Of a stretch of DNA of 56,976 nucleotides, positions 19,284 to 27,935 are shown in pieces (the stretch's first letter is position 1; each line of letters opens with the position of its first letter). A program made the translations under genes and the position numbers. Source of the stretch: an uncultured Saprospiraceae bacterium (lineage in GTDB: Bacteria; Bacteroidota; Bacteroidia; Chitinophagales; Saprospiraceae); the NCBI GenBank assembly GCA_937928405.1, contig CALFWZ010000169.1, positions 1 to 56,976 on the forward strand. The letters are read 5' to 3'. The notes under the pieces were generated by a model. That model did no database searches, was not told the origin of the DNA, and was given only the letters and a program-made list of their open reading frames with translations.

Positions 19284-20657
19284 ATGATAACTAAAAGTAC
19301 GACAAGTTTTAAATTTTTATCAGGATTTTTTTTATGGATAGCCCTGCTTAGTAATGCTAATGGGCAGACCTTTACCAGTGTTTTTCATGCGTATAATAAT
19401 TTTCCGAATATTGATGAAATTGTGCATGGGGATTTTAATGGGGATGGCAGTCTTGACTTCATTATCTCATCTGCGACTAATTTAGATTTATCTGTGAAGG
19501 TTGGATTAGGAGATGGAATATCGAGTCCTGTTTTTCAAGATTTAGAGACGGAACTTTATCTCTTTAGCATTGAAGTAGTAGATTTTGATCAAGATGGCGA
19601 TTTAGATTTTGTAGGTTCTGCACCATTTGAGGATGTAAGTTTTTTATACAGAAATGATGGATTAGCAAACTTTACGCGAGAGGAGTTATCGTTTTCGGAC
19701 TATGATGCTGTTCATTTTGTAGATCTGGATGAGGATGGTCAAATTGAGATGCTGATTTCTTTTCAAGAGCGATTAGACCTGTACACTTTAAACCAAGGGG
19801 TTGCCACATTTAACCAAACCCTTTATGAAGAAGGATTTTTTGATACGATATATGGAATAACCACGTTGGATTTTGATCAAGATGGCGATTTAGATGTAGT
19901 TGCTAACACCTCCTTTGAAGGGGTGGTACTTTTTACTCAAACTGATACTTTAAATTTTACAGAACAAGTTCTATTTGAAGATTCAAGCACAGATTCTGAG
20001 TTGATAGCTGCTGATTTTAATCAAGACGGCTCCTTCGACTTTGTGCGTCATAATCCACTTGATCTAAGAACTTCAATTATTTTAAGTTCAGCTGCTTCAG
20101 GGTATAATGAAACTATCCTTCCAAATCAATTTTTCGGCAATAGGTTTTCGACCGCTGCCGATTTTGATTTAAATGGTGAAACAGAAATTATTCATACAGA
20201 TGGAACATTTTTAAGTGAAGTTTCATTCTTCAAATATAATTCAACTACGAACGAATTTGATCAATCTTTGATTGATGCAGAATTTGGCTTTATTGTGGAT
20301 GGTGGTACGGTAGATTTGGACGGTGATGGTGATCTTGATTTCTATGTCTGGGGTGGTGGATCTTTTGAAAGAGGGATTGTTTTTTACCTATCTGATGCTG
20401 TTACCTCCGTTTATGAATTAGCTAACGTAACGATAAATGTTTATCCAAACCCTACTACCGAAATTATCCATCTAGATATTGATGGTGATCTGGATTATAA
20501 TGTTAGACTTCTTGACTTACAGGGTAGGACTATAAAGAATACTCGAAATAATTCTCGGATAAATGTTCATGCTATGCCCGTCGGTATTTATATGCTAGAG
20601 ATAACAGATCTTGACTCTGGTCAAAGAGTAATGGAACGGATTCTGATAGAAGATTAG
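19284..20657 (+). CDS. FG-GAP/VCBS repeat protein with T9SS sorting domain
   Basis: 457-aa surface or secreted protein. Signal peptide ends at NANGQ (about residue 28). At least six FG-GAP/VCBS-type calcium-binding turns are visible: DFNGDGSLDF, DFDQDGDLDF, DLDEDGQIE, DFDQDGDLDVV, DFNQDGSFDF and DLDGDGDLDF, as in integrin-like beta-propeller blades. The C-terminal about 75 residues are a T9SS type A sorting domain (INVYPNPTTE...PVGIYMLEI). Likely role: binding of polymer or cell surfaces; no enzymatic motif is seen. It stands alone between the two copies of a dispersed repeat and is followed by a clear terminator. Confidence 0.88.
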   Translation: MITKSTTSFKFLSGFFLWIALLSNANGQTFTSVFHAYNNFPNIDEIVHGDFNGDGSLDFIISSATNLDLSVKVGLGDGISSPVFQDLETELYLFSIEVVDFDQDGDLDFVGSAPFEDVSFLYRNDGLANFTREELSFSDYDAVHFVDLDEDGQIEMLISFQERLDLYTLNQGVATFNQTLYEEGFFDTIYGITTLDFDQDGDLDVVANTSFEGVVLFTQTDTLNFTEQVLFEDSSTDSELIAADFNQDGSFDFVRHNPLDLRTSIILSSAASGYNETILPNQFFGNRFSTAADFDLNGETEIIHTDGTFLSEVSFFKYNSTTNEFDQSLIDAEFGFIVDGGTVDLDGDGDLDFYVWGGGSFERGIVFYLSDAVTSVYELANVTINVYPNPTTEIIHLDIDGDLDYNVRLLDLQGRTIKNTRNNSRINVHAMPVGIYMLEITDLDSGQRVMERILIED

Positions 20658-20689
20658 TTGCTGCTGAAAATTATCTTAACCAATTTTTT

Positions 20690-20731
20690 AACTGTCCATA
20701 ATTATTTTCTATTGTGGACAGTTATTTTTTT
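20690..20731 (+). terminator. rho-independent terminator after the FG-GAP gene
   Basis: Perfect 9-bp stem AACTGTCCA / TGGACAGTT with a 16-nt loop, followed by ATTTTTTT. It begins 33 bases after the stop codon. Confidence 0.9.
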
Positions 20732-20780
20732 CGTGTTTAGTCCCAGGTGTGACCCGACAAGCCAATACAAAAATGATAGT

Positions 20781-20905
20781 GCTCGTTTACACCTACCTTT
20801 TGGTAGGCTGGCTGTCCCATGTAGAAACAGCTCAACAAGCAAAAAAATAAAAAATTCAAAACTCTTTTCAAAACCTATTTTTATTCAGGATAGACTGGTG
20901 TTGTT
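20781..20905 (+). repeat. dispersed repeat, copy B
   Basis: Second copy of the element at 18998-19101, in the same orientation. It differs by an inserted hairpin (CCTACC-TTTT-GGTAGG, 20792-20807) that interrupts the short stem of copy A. The rest is colinear to the TGGTGTTGTT end. Confidence 0.75.
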
Positions 20906-20962
20906 GAAGTTGTTTAATAATTCAAAAAGAAGCCGAGAATGAAAGAAAATAATTCAAATCCC

Positions 20963-21075
20963 CGCCTGACTGATCGTCGATCGGGCAGGGAGTCTGTTTT
21001 TTGAGCGTATCCCGAAAGCTTTCGGGATGGGCGATAAAAAAGACGCCTGTTCCGAACTTGATTCGGGGATGAGTT
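20963..21075. repeat. cluster of strong hairpins incl. 20-bp palindrome
   Basis: ATCCCGAAAGCTTTCGGGAT at 21009-21028 is a perfect 20-bp palindrome. On its left GATCG-T-CGATC sits inside a CCTG/CAGG outer stem (20964-20990). On its right TTCCGAA...TTCGGGGA forms a third imperfect hairpin. The GC-rich block stands out from its AT-rich surroundings. It resembles REP-type extragenic palindromes. Confidence 0.65.
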
Positions 21076-21300
21076 GGATAATTTTCTAAGTTCGCAGGCA
21101 TTTTGAGAGTTTTTAAACAACTTCGTTATATATTCGGCTTTTTGTATCCTAATAAACCTAAAAAATACCCAAAAGAAGAAAGCCTTATTCAACAACAAAT
21201 AAGGCTTTCTAAAAAGTAGTATTTTAATGAAATTTACAACGACTAGTCATAGTTTATACAAATTACTGAAAGGTCGCCTAAATTATTAATTCGCATTCAT

Positions 21301-21508
21301 CTAAAAAGCACACGTTGAATAAGATGTAGGATCAGACGATGCATATAAGAGGTTATTAGATGGTGTTGTAAGCGTCCCATAATTTTCACCACAAGAACAA
21401 TAGCTTACCGTCGCTCCTACTGGAATATAAAGCCGATAGGTGCAATCTGTTTCTAAAGCCGTATAATCTGCTGTAGTTGTAAAAGAACTGATTTTTTTTT
21501 TGAAAATA
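21301..21508 (-). pseudogene. remnant of a secreted protein's C-terminal module
   Basis: On the minus strand an open frame of about 68 codons runs from an upstream TAG to a TAG at 21301-21303, without an ATG. It encodes a protein-like, Thr/Tyr/Cys-containing module: CTYRLYIPVGATVSYCSCG and NLLYASSDPTSYSTCAF. Ten consecutive A residues at the 5' end (21492-21501) are a likely frameshift or recombination point. The composition matches extracellular domains of this organism. It is probably the leftover 3' end of a deleted gene; it could also be a chance frame. Confidence 0.4.
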
Positions 21509-21536
21509 TACTAAGAAAATCTAAAAAGTCATTTTA

Positions 21537-21563
21537 GCCTTAATCCCAAATCCCGTACATTTG
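21537..21563 (+). promoter_or_regulatory. Bacteroidota-type promoter of the endonuclease gene
   Basis: TTTA, then 19 bases, then TACATTTG (21556-21563), matching the TTTG-N19-TAnnTTTG pattern with one mismatch in the -33 box. Transcription would start just before the ATG, giving a very short leader. Confidence 0.6.
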
Positions 21564-21573
21564 CAATAAAAAA

Positions 21574-23538
21574 ATGAAATATATACTTACCTGCATAGTT
21601 TCAGTGATGATGAGTACGGTGGCGATTAGCCAATTGGTTATTAATGAATTGGATTGTGATACGCCGGGTATTGATACGGAGGAGTTTTTAGAACTTTTAT
21701 CCGACACCCCAAATTTCCCTTTGGATGGTTATGTTGTTGTTTTTTTTAATGGTTCAGAAAATGGTGGTAATTCAAGTTATTTTACCCTGGATTTAGATGG
21801 ATACATAACGGATGTCAACGGTCTTTTTTTGATTGGAAGTAATTCAGTTAGTCCGACACCACAATTTTTAATTCCTGAAAATACCATTCAAAATGGAGCA
21901 GATGCCGTGGCTATTTATCAAGGGAGTGATTTTAATTTTCCGGATGAAACTTTAGCTACCATAAATAATTTAATTGATGTATTAATCTATGATACGTCGG
22001 ATGCAGATGATGTGGATATGATCGACATCTTTCGCGCCGATCCTAATTTTTCTGATATCCAACAGATTAACGAAGGATCCGCTAATAATACCAATTCAAT
22101 TCAGCGTAATAATGACGGTACTTATACTTCTGCGGAGCCTACTCCACGACAGCTAAACGATGGAACTGGTACCAATCAAAATGGTATTCAGATGGCCATT
22201 GCTCAAACTCAATATGTGGAGGGAGAAGCCTTTGACATTCTAATTACTACAGAAGAAAATGTACTAGTAGATTTAAATTTTAATATTAGTTTGAATGAAT
22301 TCTTTTTTAATAATACAGACTATTCTGGTACAACCGATTTGACGATTCTCGCTGGTCAAAATAGTACCAGCACCACCATCCAATTATTAGATGACACAGC
22401 AGATGAAGGAGATGAAGTAGCAGTGGTTCGATTTGAGAATTTGCCATCCCAATTTTTGCCTCTAAATAATAATCTTCCAATACGAGTAGTAGATAATGAT
22501 TTTCAGGTGGCTCCATATGGTGTACCGACGAATCCTACTTATGGGGTGGTAGCGAGTACTCAGCCAGCCGGATATTATAGTAGTCTCGATGCTAAGGCGG
22601 ATGAGGCTTTGAGACAAGCGATCCAAGATATTATTGCTGACCCAAGTGTGGTGAGAGCACAGACTTATGCGGATGTTATTGATATTTTATATGAAGCGGA
22701 CCAGAACCCCGCAAATAGCAATCAAGTCTGGCTGGTATACAGCGAAGAAGGACGTGCCAAGCTGGATTTTCAAACGACCTCCAACAGCGATGGTAAGTGG
22801 AATCGTGAGCATACCTTTCCGAGATCTCGTGGTGGATATCAGAGTATTGAAGAGGATGAAGTAGCCGACGGTATAGATGTTTTTTGGGTAACTTCGGCAG
22901 ACTCTCTTCGTCATGGCAACTCTGATGCGCATGCTTTACGGGCGGCAGATGGACAAGAAAATAGTGCAAGAAGCAACCAACACTATGGCCAATATACAGG
23001 TCCTTCAGGGACACTCGGAAGCTTCAGAGGAGATGTGGCCCGCAGCGTATTGTATATGGAGATCAGATATAATGGTTTGGAAATTGTGAATGGTTTTCCA
23101 AGTACAGACGGCCAATTGGGTGATCTGGCTACACTATTAGAATGGCATAGAAATGATCCGCCCGATGACTTCGAAATGAATCGTAATAATGTTGTTTATG
23201 CTTGGCAGCGAAATAGAAATCCCTTTATCGATCAGCCTGCGCTTGTAGAATATATTTGGGGTGATCAAGTCGGAAATATTTGGGATCAGACTGTGTCTAC
23301 CAACGAATTAGATCTCTTAAACGTCGATGTTTATCCAAATCCTGTTTCAGACCGTATTTATATAGAAGGGCTGCAAGACCAGGCAGTGGTAACGCTGTAT
23401 TCAGTTTTCGGACAAAAACTAAATACCTATACTGTTTTGGGTGACTCCGAAATTGCTTTGAGTCTTCCTAGCGGTATGTATCTATTGATTATACAATCTG
23501 AGGGTAAGTTAAAGCGGCAGAAATTTATGGTGAGGTAA
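21574..23538 (+). CDS. T9SS-secreted endonuclease I family nuclease
   Basis: 654 aa. Signal peptide (cut near VAISQ, residue 20). Then a lamin-tail-like domain (about 21-180, starting LVINELDCD), a short Calx-beta-like strand region (about 205-310), and an endonuclease I (EndA/NucM) domain (about 320-560). That domain holds the metal/catalytic motif NREHTFPRS (N410, R411, E412, H413), followed by HGNSDAHAL and MEIRYNG. The last about 75 residues are a T9SS sorting domain (VDVYPNPVSD...SGMYLLII). It should be an extracellular or surface nuclease that cuts DNA or RNA non-specifically, useful for nutrient scavenging or biofilm DNA. Single gene with its own promoter and terminator. Confidence 0.92.
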   Translation: MKYILTCIVSVMMSTVAISQLVINELDCDTPGIDTEEFLELLSDTPNFPLDGYVVVFFNGSENGGNSSYFTLDLDGYITDVNGLFLIGSNSVSPTPQFLIPENTIQNGADAVAIYQGSDFNFPDETLATINNLIDVLIYDTSDADDVDMIDIFRADPNFSDIQQINEGSANNTNSIQRNNDGTYTSAEPTPRQLNDGTGTNQNGIQMAIAQTQYVEGEAFDILITTEENVLVDLNFNISLNEFFFNNTDYSGTTDLTILAGQNSTSTTIQLLDDTADEGDEVAVVRFENLPSQFLPLNNNLPIRVVDNDFQVAPYGVPTNPTYGVVASTQPAGYYSSLDAKADEALRQAIQDIIADPSVVRAQTYADVIDILYEADQNPANSNQVWLVYSEEGRAKLDFQTTSNSDGKWNREHTFPRSRGGYQSIEEDEVADGIDVFWVTSADSLRHGNSDAHALRAADGQENSARSNQHYGQYTGPSGTLGSFRGDVARSVLYMEIRYNGLEIVNGFPSTDGQLGDLATLLEWHRNDPPDDFEMNRNNVVYAWQRNRNPFIDQPALVEYIWGDQVGNIWDQTVSTNELDLLNVDVYPNPVSDRIYIEGLQDQAVVTLYSVFGQKLNTYTVLGDSEIALSLPSGMYLLIIQSEGKLKRQKFMVR

Positions 23539-24020
23539 GCGAGCGTAAATTAACCTTAGATTAGGTCCAAAAAATATTGCAAATACTTAGGTGGTTAGAC
23601 TCCTACTCGCAAAATAATGGCTCCAATTGGTTTTGTCTAAACCATTGGAGCCATTTTAAATTTTTTTCATACACTTCACTTATTTAGCAACTTAACAAGT
23701 TGTGCTTTCGTCTTTTTTACTTGTCCCATAACAAAAAAATACATTGTTGTTTGATTTCCATATAATATTTATTTCTAGATCAAACCCATCTCACTTCCCG
23801 TCTATTCAATCAAAGTTTCCGCTCATTTATTTTTTATCACCGCTCATTAGTTCTAGCTATCAAACGAAGGGTAGATATTAGATATTAGATTAGAATTTGG
23901 GGAATGATTACTAACTCATTCAACGACAATTAATTGATGGTAGAGCATCTGGATGAATATTTTCTAATCTCTTTTTTCTTCAATTTATAAAAATAAAATT
24001 CAATTTTTAACTTAAATAAT
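23539..24020. other. intergenic, terminator plus AT-rich leader
   Basis: Apart from the terminator at 23616-23668 I see no gene or structured element. CCGCTCATT occurs twice (23819, 23841). The last 80 bases are AT-rich and probably hold the promoter of the lipoprotein gene. Confidence 0.5.
23616..23668 (+). terminator. terminator after endonuclease I gene
   Basis: Long stem AATGGCTCCAAT(T)GGTTT paired with AAACCATTGGAGCCATT, 17 pairs with one bulged T and a 5-nt loop, followed by TTAAATTTTTTTC. Confidence 0.9.
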
Positions 24021-24767
24021 ATGAAAATGAAAAACAAAATTTTTCTTTTAGTCTGCTTATTGGCTACCATGTTTTCGTGTACAAAAGAAGAGATAGTGAC
24101 TGACCTGAATTCAGATAGTGAAAGCTATGAATCCTCAAATCCACAAGCGGAACTAAACGATCGAGGAACAAGAGGGGCGAGAGGTCCTGTATGGTGGTGT
24201 TGTTCTGAAAATATGCTTGAAGTTGAATCAGTTTCGTCTACCCCTTTATGCTGTACCTATAATGTTACGGTAAATCACACAAATATTCCACCTTGGGGTT
24301 GCTCCGTATTTCTGGAAACGCCTCAGGGCGTAATAACCATTGGGCCCGGTCAAGTTCTAACTCAGGCAGTATCTATCTGTCGGAACAGTATTGCTCAAGG
24401 GCATGTGGACTTTGAGCTCGGTGTTTATCGTCCTAGTAATACAGGAAACATTTATTGTCAAACAGAAACGATAAACTCTGGATGTGGTGCGTGTCCGTTT
24501 ACTTTTGATGAAGGTGTTAATGTTGGTTGTTCTCTTGGAAATAACTCGGAAGCAAATGGCTGTTGTGATCCAAGCTGTAATTCATTATATCTAAATACGA
24601 TAGCGGATTTTCAGGTGTCTTGTCCAGCGTATGTAGCTGGTGTGATAGCAGGATGGGCAGCTTGTAATTGTGAAGATGATGGAGGGACACCTCCTGTGCT
24701 TTGCGGTGGTGAACCTGAACCGTTCCCCGGATGTGTTTGTGTAGATGATGATTGGTGGGATTGTTAG
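24021..24767 (+). CDS. cysteine-rich lipoprotein, function unknown
   Basis: 248 aa. The start MKMKNKIFLLVCLLATMFSC is a lipoprotein signal with the lipid-bearing cysteine at residue 20. An acidic, Ser/Asn-rich tether follows (about 22-50, including RGTRGARG). The rest carries 20 more cysteines, often as CC pairs (WWCC, LCC, GCC) and CxxC-like spacing, typical of an extracytoplasmic disulfide-stabilised fold. The end is acidic and Trp-rich (DDDWWDC). I do not recognise the family. M3 is an equally possible start. It is followed by an imperfect hairpin (24808-24843) and is convergent with the PKD/T9SS gene. Confidence 0.75.
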   Translation: MKMKNKIFLLVCLLATMFSCTKEEIVTDLNSDSESYESSNPQAELNDRGTRGARGPVWWCCSENMLEVESVSSTPLCCTYNVTVNHTNIPPWGCSVFLETPQGVITIGPGQVLTQAVSICRNSIAQGHVDFELGVYRPSNTGNIYCQTETINSGCGACPFTFDEGVNVGCSLGNNSEANGCCDPSCNSLYLNTIADFQVSCPAYVAGVIAGWAACNCEDDGGTPPVLCGGEPEPFPGCVCVDDDWWDC

Positions 24768-24807
24768 GTAATTAGAAATAAAATCTGTCAGAAAATAAAT
24801 AGTCGCC

Positions 24808-24850
24808 TGGTCGAAATACCATTTTTCGGGTAGGCGATGTTTTATGTTTA
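24808..24850 (+). terminator. imperfect terminator after lipoprotein gene
   Basis: TCGCCT and AGGCGA pair across a loop that itself holds TCGAAA/TTTTCG; TTTTATGTTT follows. Weaker than the other terminators here. Confidence 0.5.
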
Positions 24851-24906
24851 TCTATTTTTGGAACTTATTATCAGGTGCCTTCCTAACATCAACCGATTAT
24901 AAAAAT

Positions 24907-24937
24907 GGCTGCCCCATAATTTACTTATGAGACAGCC
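24907..24937 (-). terminator. terminator of the PKD/T9SS gene
   Basis: On the minus strand GGCTGTCTCATAA pairs with TTATGGGGCAGCC (13 positions, two mismatched or wobble) over a 5-nt loop, followed by ATTTTTATA. It lies 30 bases past the stop codon at 24968. Confidence 0.85.
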
Positions 24938-24967
24938 CCTTTACAATTTATTGAGAATCACACTGTT

Positions 24968-26707
24968 TTACTGTAGTTTTACCACGCGCTCAGTAGCAAC
25001 CATTCCATGCTGATTGCTTAGTTGGACGATATAAAGTCCTTCTGGTGCATCGGAAAGATCGATTGCTAAATTACTTTGGCCGGTTAAATCTTGCTGATAA
25101 ACAAGCTTACCTGAAACATCTAGTATGCTAACTAAAGTAGGTGGGTTATTCAGCGTTTGGTCGATCGCTAGATTGACATAATCTGATGTTGGGTTAGGGA
25201 AAATACTAATCTTTTCAGCTAGTTCAGCTTTGGTATCTGCATCTTCACTTCTAAAAGAAGAAGGTCCGCAACCAGTTAGGACAAATCTTTCACAAGCTTC
25301 ATAAACACAATCATCTTTGGTGATCGTAACACACACGATCCAAGGGCCAGGGCCGTTGTAGGTATGAATAGCACTAGTGCCAGAGGTTCCATCACCGTAA
25401 TCATAAGTAGTCACTGCTCCTTCCAAACATTCTGTTCCTCCATTCGTTCTCGTGCCTCTAGAAATGAGTATTTGACAAGGGTTGCGTGGATTGGAGATAT
25501 AGGTGATACTAGTGATTTCAACTTCACAACAATCATCCTCACAATCATCGATAGTAATGGTTGTTTGATCAGTGACGGTACATACTTCGCCTGTAGCCAC
25601 GATGGTAAAGGTCATAGTAAGTGTTACCGTATAAGTACCATTTTGTGGGAAGTTTGCGTTTACCACTTCTGTATTTCCCGTACCACCTGGATAACCAAAG
25701 TCCCAATTGTAACTGTTGATCCGAATTTGACCACAATCACCTGCGTTAAAATCTGCTACTAATTCCGCTTGGCAGCCACGGATACCAAAGACCGCAATGC
25801 CGTCGAAATTAATACAATCGCAATCAACATCACATGTTGTAGAGAAGTCCTGGACACAACCACCGACGACTTCACCATCACAAAGAAGCTCTACCAAGAT
25901 TTGATAATCTTCACAATCATCAAGACCGCTGATAGTGGCAGTGTTGGATGCAACATCCACTAAAAAGTTGGAAGGGGTGAAAGGTCCTGAGTTTCCAATT
26001 CGCTGACTGATGCGTGCAATCGGATTTGGACAGCGATCAGTAGTTGGTAAAGAAATTTCGAGTTCGGTATTGCTAGCGTCGACAAGTCCCATCGTGGTAC
26101 AATCAATTGCTGGACCACAATTTGTAGAAAAATTCTGAGCACAACCACCGACAACTTCACCATCGCAAAGTAGTTCTACCAAAATTTGATAGTCTTCACA
26201 AGGCGCAAGACCGCTGATAGTGGCAGTATTGGATGCAACATCCACTAAAAAGTTGGAAGGGGTGAAAGGTCCTGAGTTTCCAATTCGCTGACTGATACGG
26301 GCTACCGGATTTGGACAGCGCTTGGTAGTTGGTAAGGAAATTTCGAGTTCGGTATTGCTAGCGTCGACAAGTCCCATCGTCGTACAATCAATTGCTGGAC
26401 CACCACAACCAGTGATATTAACCGTTCTAGTCCACCACAAACGACCAAATACATAAAACTCTACAGTATGGGAACCATTTGTTTGATAACAAATTTGGAT
26501 TTCACCGAATTGATTATAATCTGTGTAATCATAGGTCGTACCATCTACTACCACTGTCCAAGCCGTCTCATCTCCACATCCTGCATCAATGTTGATACAG
26601 CAAGGATCTTGAGAATAAACCTGCGCGCTAAAATAGCATGACCCTTGACTAAAGCCGAGTTGTGACATTAGAAAAGTAATCACTAAAAAAAGCATGAATT
26701 TTTTCAT
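24968..26707 (-). CDS. secreted protein with FN3-like tandem repeats, PKD-like domains and T9SS signal
   Basis: 579 aa. Signal peptide ends at QLGFSQ (about residue 21). A Cys-rich Ig-like domain follows (about 22-105), then two nearly identical 95-residue units (about 106-295), each starting near IDCTTMGLVDASNTELE and ending in CxDFSTxC. Then come two PKD-like domains (about 300-385, YNWDFGYPGG; and about 395-475, TTYDYGDGTSGTSAIHTY), and a T9SS sorting domain (about 500-579: ISIFPNPTSDY...EGLYIVQLS). Likely a surface adhesin or binding protein; no enzyme motif is seen. Single gene with its own terminator. Confidence 0.88.
   Translation of the reverse strand: MKKFMLFLVITFLMSQLGFSQGSCYFSAQVYSQDPCCINIDAGCGDETAWTVVVDGTTYDYTDYNQFGEIQICYQTNGSHTVEFYVFGRLWWTRTVNITGCGGPAIDCTTMGLVDASNTELEISLPTTKRCPNPVARISQRIGNSGPFTPSNFLVDVASNTATISGLAPCEDYQILVELLCDGEVVGGCAQNFSTNCGPAIDCTTMGLVDASNTELEISLPTTDRCPNPIARISQRIGNSGPFTPSNFLVDVASNTATISGLDDCEDYQILVELLCDGEVVGGCVQDFSTTCDVDCDCINFDGIAVFGIRGCQAELVADFNAGDCGQIRINSYNWDFGYPGGTGNTEVVNANFPQNGTYTVTLTMTFTIVATGEVCTVTDQTTITIDDCEDDCCEVEITSITYISNPRNPCQILISRGTRTNGGTECLEGAVTTYDYGDGTSGTSAIHTYNGPGPWIVCVTITKDDCVYEACERFVLTGCGPSSFRSEDADTKAELAEKISIFPNPTSDYVNLAIDQTLNNPPTLVSILDVSGKLVYQQDLTGQSNLAIDLSDAPEGLYIVQLSNQHGMVATERVVKLQ
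25838..26402 (-). repeat. 285-bp tandem duplication within the PKD/T9SS gene
   Basis: Two in-frame copies with a period of 285 bp (95 codons), judged from CCGCTGATAGTGGCAG at 25926 and 26211. Long runs are identical at the DNA level, not only in protein, with scattered third-position changes. This points to recent duplication or ongoing gene conversion. Confidence 0.9.
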
Positions 26708-26994
26708 AAGTATTGAATTAAGAGGGTTAAAAAAAATAAAGAATAAAAACCGTGACTAATGACAATGTCCCTCAGTTGCGCACCTGAGTTTATATCAGCA
26801 ACCAGATTTTTTTAATAGAATGTTTTCAATGATATATTTTTTGTTTTTGTATTAAAATTGTTTGCTTTAATGCATAAGTATGGCTGGTCAATTTTGGTCA
26901 ATTGATCAAAATTGAATCCTAGTTAAAAAAGTTGTTTGCGTTGTAAGAGAAATTAAGCTTTACCTTAAAGTAGTAGTGTAAGGTCTCTAAGGTC

Positions 26995-27726
26995 CTACTT
27001 TTTAGTATCCTTGTTGTTAAGTAAGCTTTCTATTAAAATTTCAGCATCTTTTTGTCTTTTCGATTGATTATTACTAGCTAGTAGAAATAACTCTGCTTTT
27101 GCCTTTTCGAATTCTCGACTTTTGATATAGGCTAGACAAAGAAGCCATCTAATCTCTTCGTCAGATCTAAACCCTTTGAAGGGAATAAGTGCTGTTGCTT
27201 CTTGTAGTAGTGGAATTGCTTTTTCCGATTGATTCTGATATAAATAACTAAGTCCTTTGAATACAAAGTCTTCCCCTTCCAATTGGGGTATTTGATTGTA
27301 ATATTGAATAGCTTCTTTGTAATTACTTTTAGCATAGGCATGGTTTGCTTTGACTCTAATTCCTTCCTCTCTGGGCCCTTTTTTTAAGTTGGGATAATGA
27401 TATTTTTCCGCTAAGTAGGAACGAACTAATGCCTCTGTTTGTAATGGTGGAATAGAAGGTGTCAAAATTTTGTTATACCATGTTATTCCAGCAAAAGATA
27501 ATACTATAGCCGCTGCGGCAGTTAATGCTGTTCTTTTAGACAAAAAAAACTTTTTTGGTTTTTCCTGTTTCTTATTAGGAGGAAGAATATCAAATTTTTC
27601 TTCTAAAATTTTTCCCCACTTTTTTTTATATTCATGGTCTTGATGCGCCTCAATTAATTTACGTGTAATTTCTTCATCTTCCTGGTCGCTAAGCTTGTTT
27701 TTAAAGTATTTGAATAATTGTTGCAT
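26995..27726 (-). CDS. membrane-anchored TPR protein, possible anti-sigma factor
   Basis: 243 aa. Residues 1-65 are a charged cytoplasmic head (FKNKLSDQEDEEITRKL, KKWGKILEEKF). One membrane segment follows (about 70-87, ALTAAAAIVLSFAGITWY), then an outside part with about three TPR-like helix pairs (NHAYAKSNYKEAIQYYNQI, FKGLSYLYQNQSEKAIPLL, LLCLAYIKSREFEKAKAEL). This layout, small cytoplasmic head plus membrane helix plus outside sensor, is that of membrane anti-sigma factors. It lies directly behind the sigma factor gene on the same strand, 209 bases apart, with a 48-bp imperfect palindrome between. No zinc-binding anti-sigma motif (HxxxCxxC) is present, so the anti-sigma role is inferred from context. 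Confidence 0.72.
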   Translation of the reverse strand: MQQLFKYFKNKLSDQEDEEITRKLIEAHQDHEYKKKWGKILEEKFDILPPNKKQEKPKKFFLSKRTALTAAAAIVLSFAGITWYNKILTPSIPPLQTEALVRSYLAEKYHYPNLKKGPREEGIRVKANHAYAKSNYKEAIQYYNQIPQLEGEDFVFKGLSYLYQNQSEKAIPLLQEATALIPFKGFRSDEEIRWLLCLAYIKSREFEKAKAELFLLASNNQSKRQKDAEILIESLLNNKDTKK

Positions 27727-27831
27727 GTTGGTAGTTTCATTAGATTTCTACAATTTAAATTTGGTTGTTTGGTTAAAATCGATAAAGGAATAACTGATAA
27801 TATTTGGCTGCTTTTTTTGGTTTTATGCTTC

Positions 27832-27879
27832 CTTGACAAAACGGTCATTACTCCTAGGAGTAATTCCCATTTTGTCAAG
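27832..27879. repeat. 48-bp imperfect palindrome between sigma and TPR genes
   Basis: Centre ATTACTCCTAGGAGTAAT (27847-27864) is a perfect 18-bp palindrome; outer arms CTTGACAAAA / TTTTGTCAAG add ten more pairs. In all 21 of 24 positions pair. No T-tract follows on the minus strand, so it need not be a terminator. It could be an operator, an mRNA processing site or a translation-control hairpin. Confidence 0.75.
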
Positions 27880-27935
27880 TCGATTAGAAACAGAATAATC
27901 GACCCAAACCTTTACATCTTATGCTTTAGGTGATT

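Larger units (their letters stand above)
20658..21573. other. 916-bp intergenic patch: terminator, repeat, hairpins, gene remnant
   Basis: No intact gene. In order: the terminator of the FG-GAP gene, repeat copy B, a cluster of palindromes (20960-21075), a minus-strand coding remnant (21301-21508) and the promoter of the endonuclease gene. This is the most broken-up non-coding stretch of the window and probably an old insertion or deletion hotspot. Confidence 0.6.

Noticed and set aside
20914..21198. 94-codon minus-strand open frame across the hairpin cluster
   Set aside because: It runs through repeats and palindromes, has low-complexity composition and no homologous look; open by chance.
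22676..23014. Long minus-strand open frames opposite the endonuclease I domain
   Set aside because: The plus strand has clear catalytic motifs and a sorting domain here; the antisense frames are Cys/His-rich mirror images of its codons.
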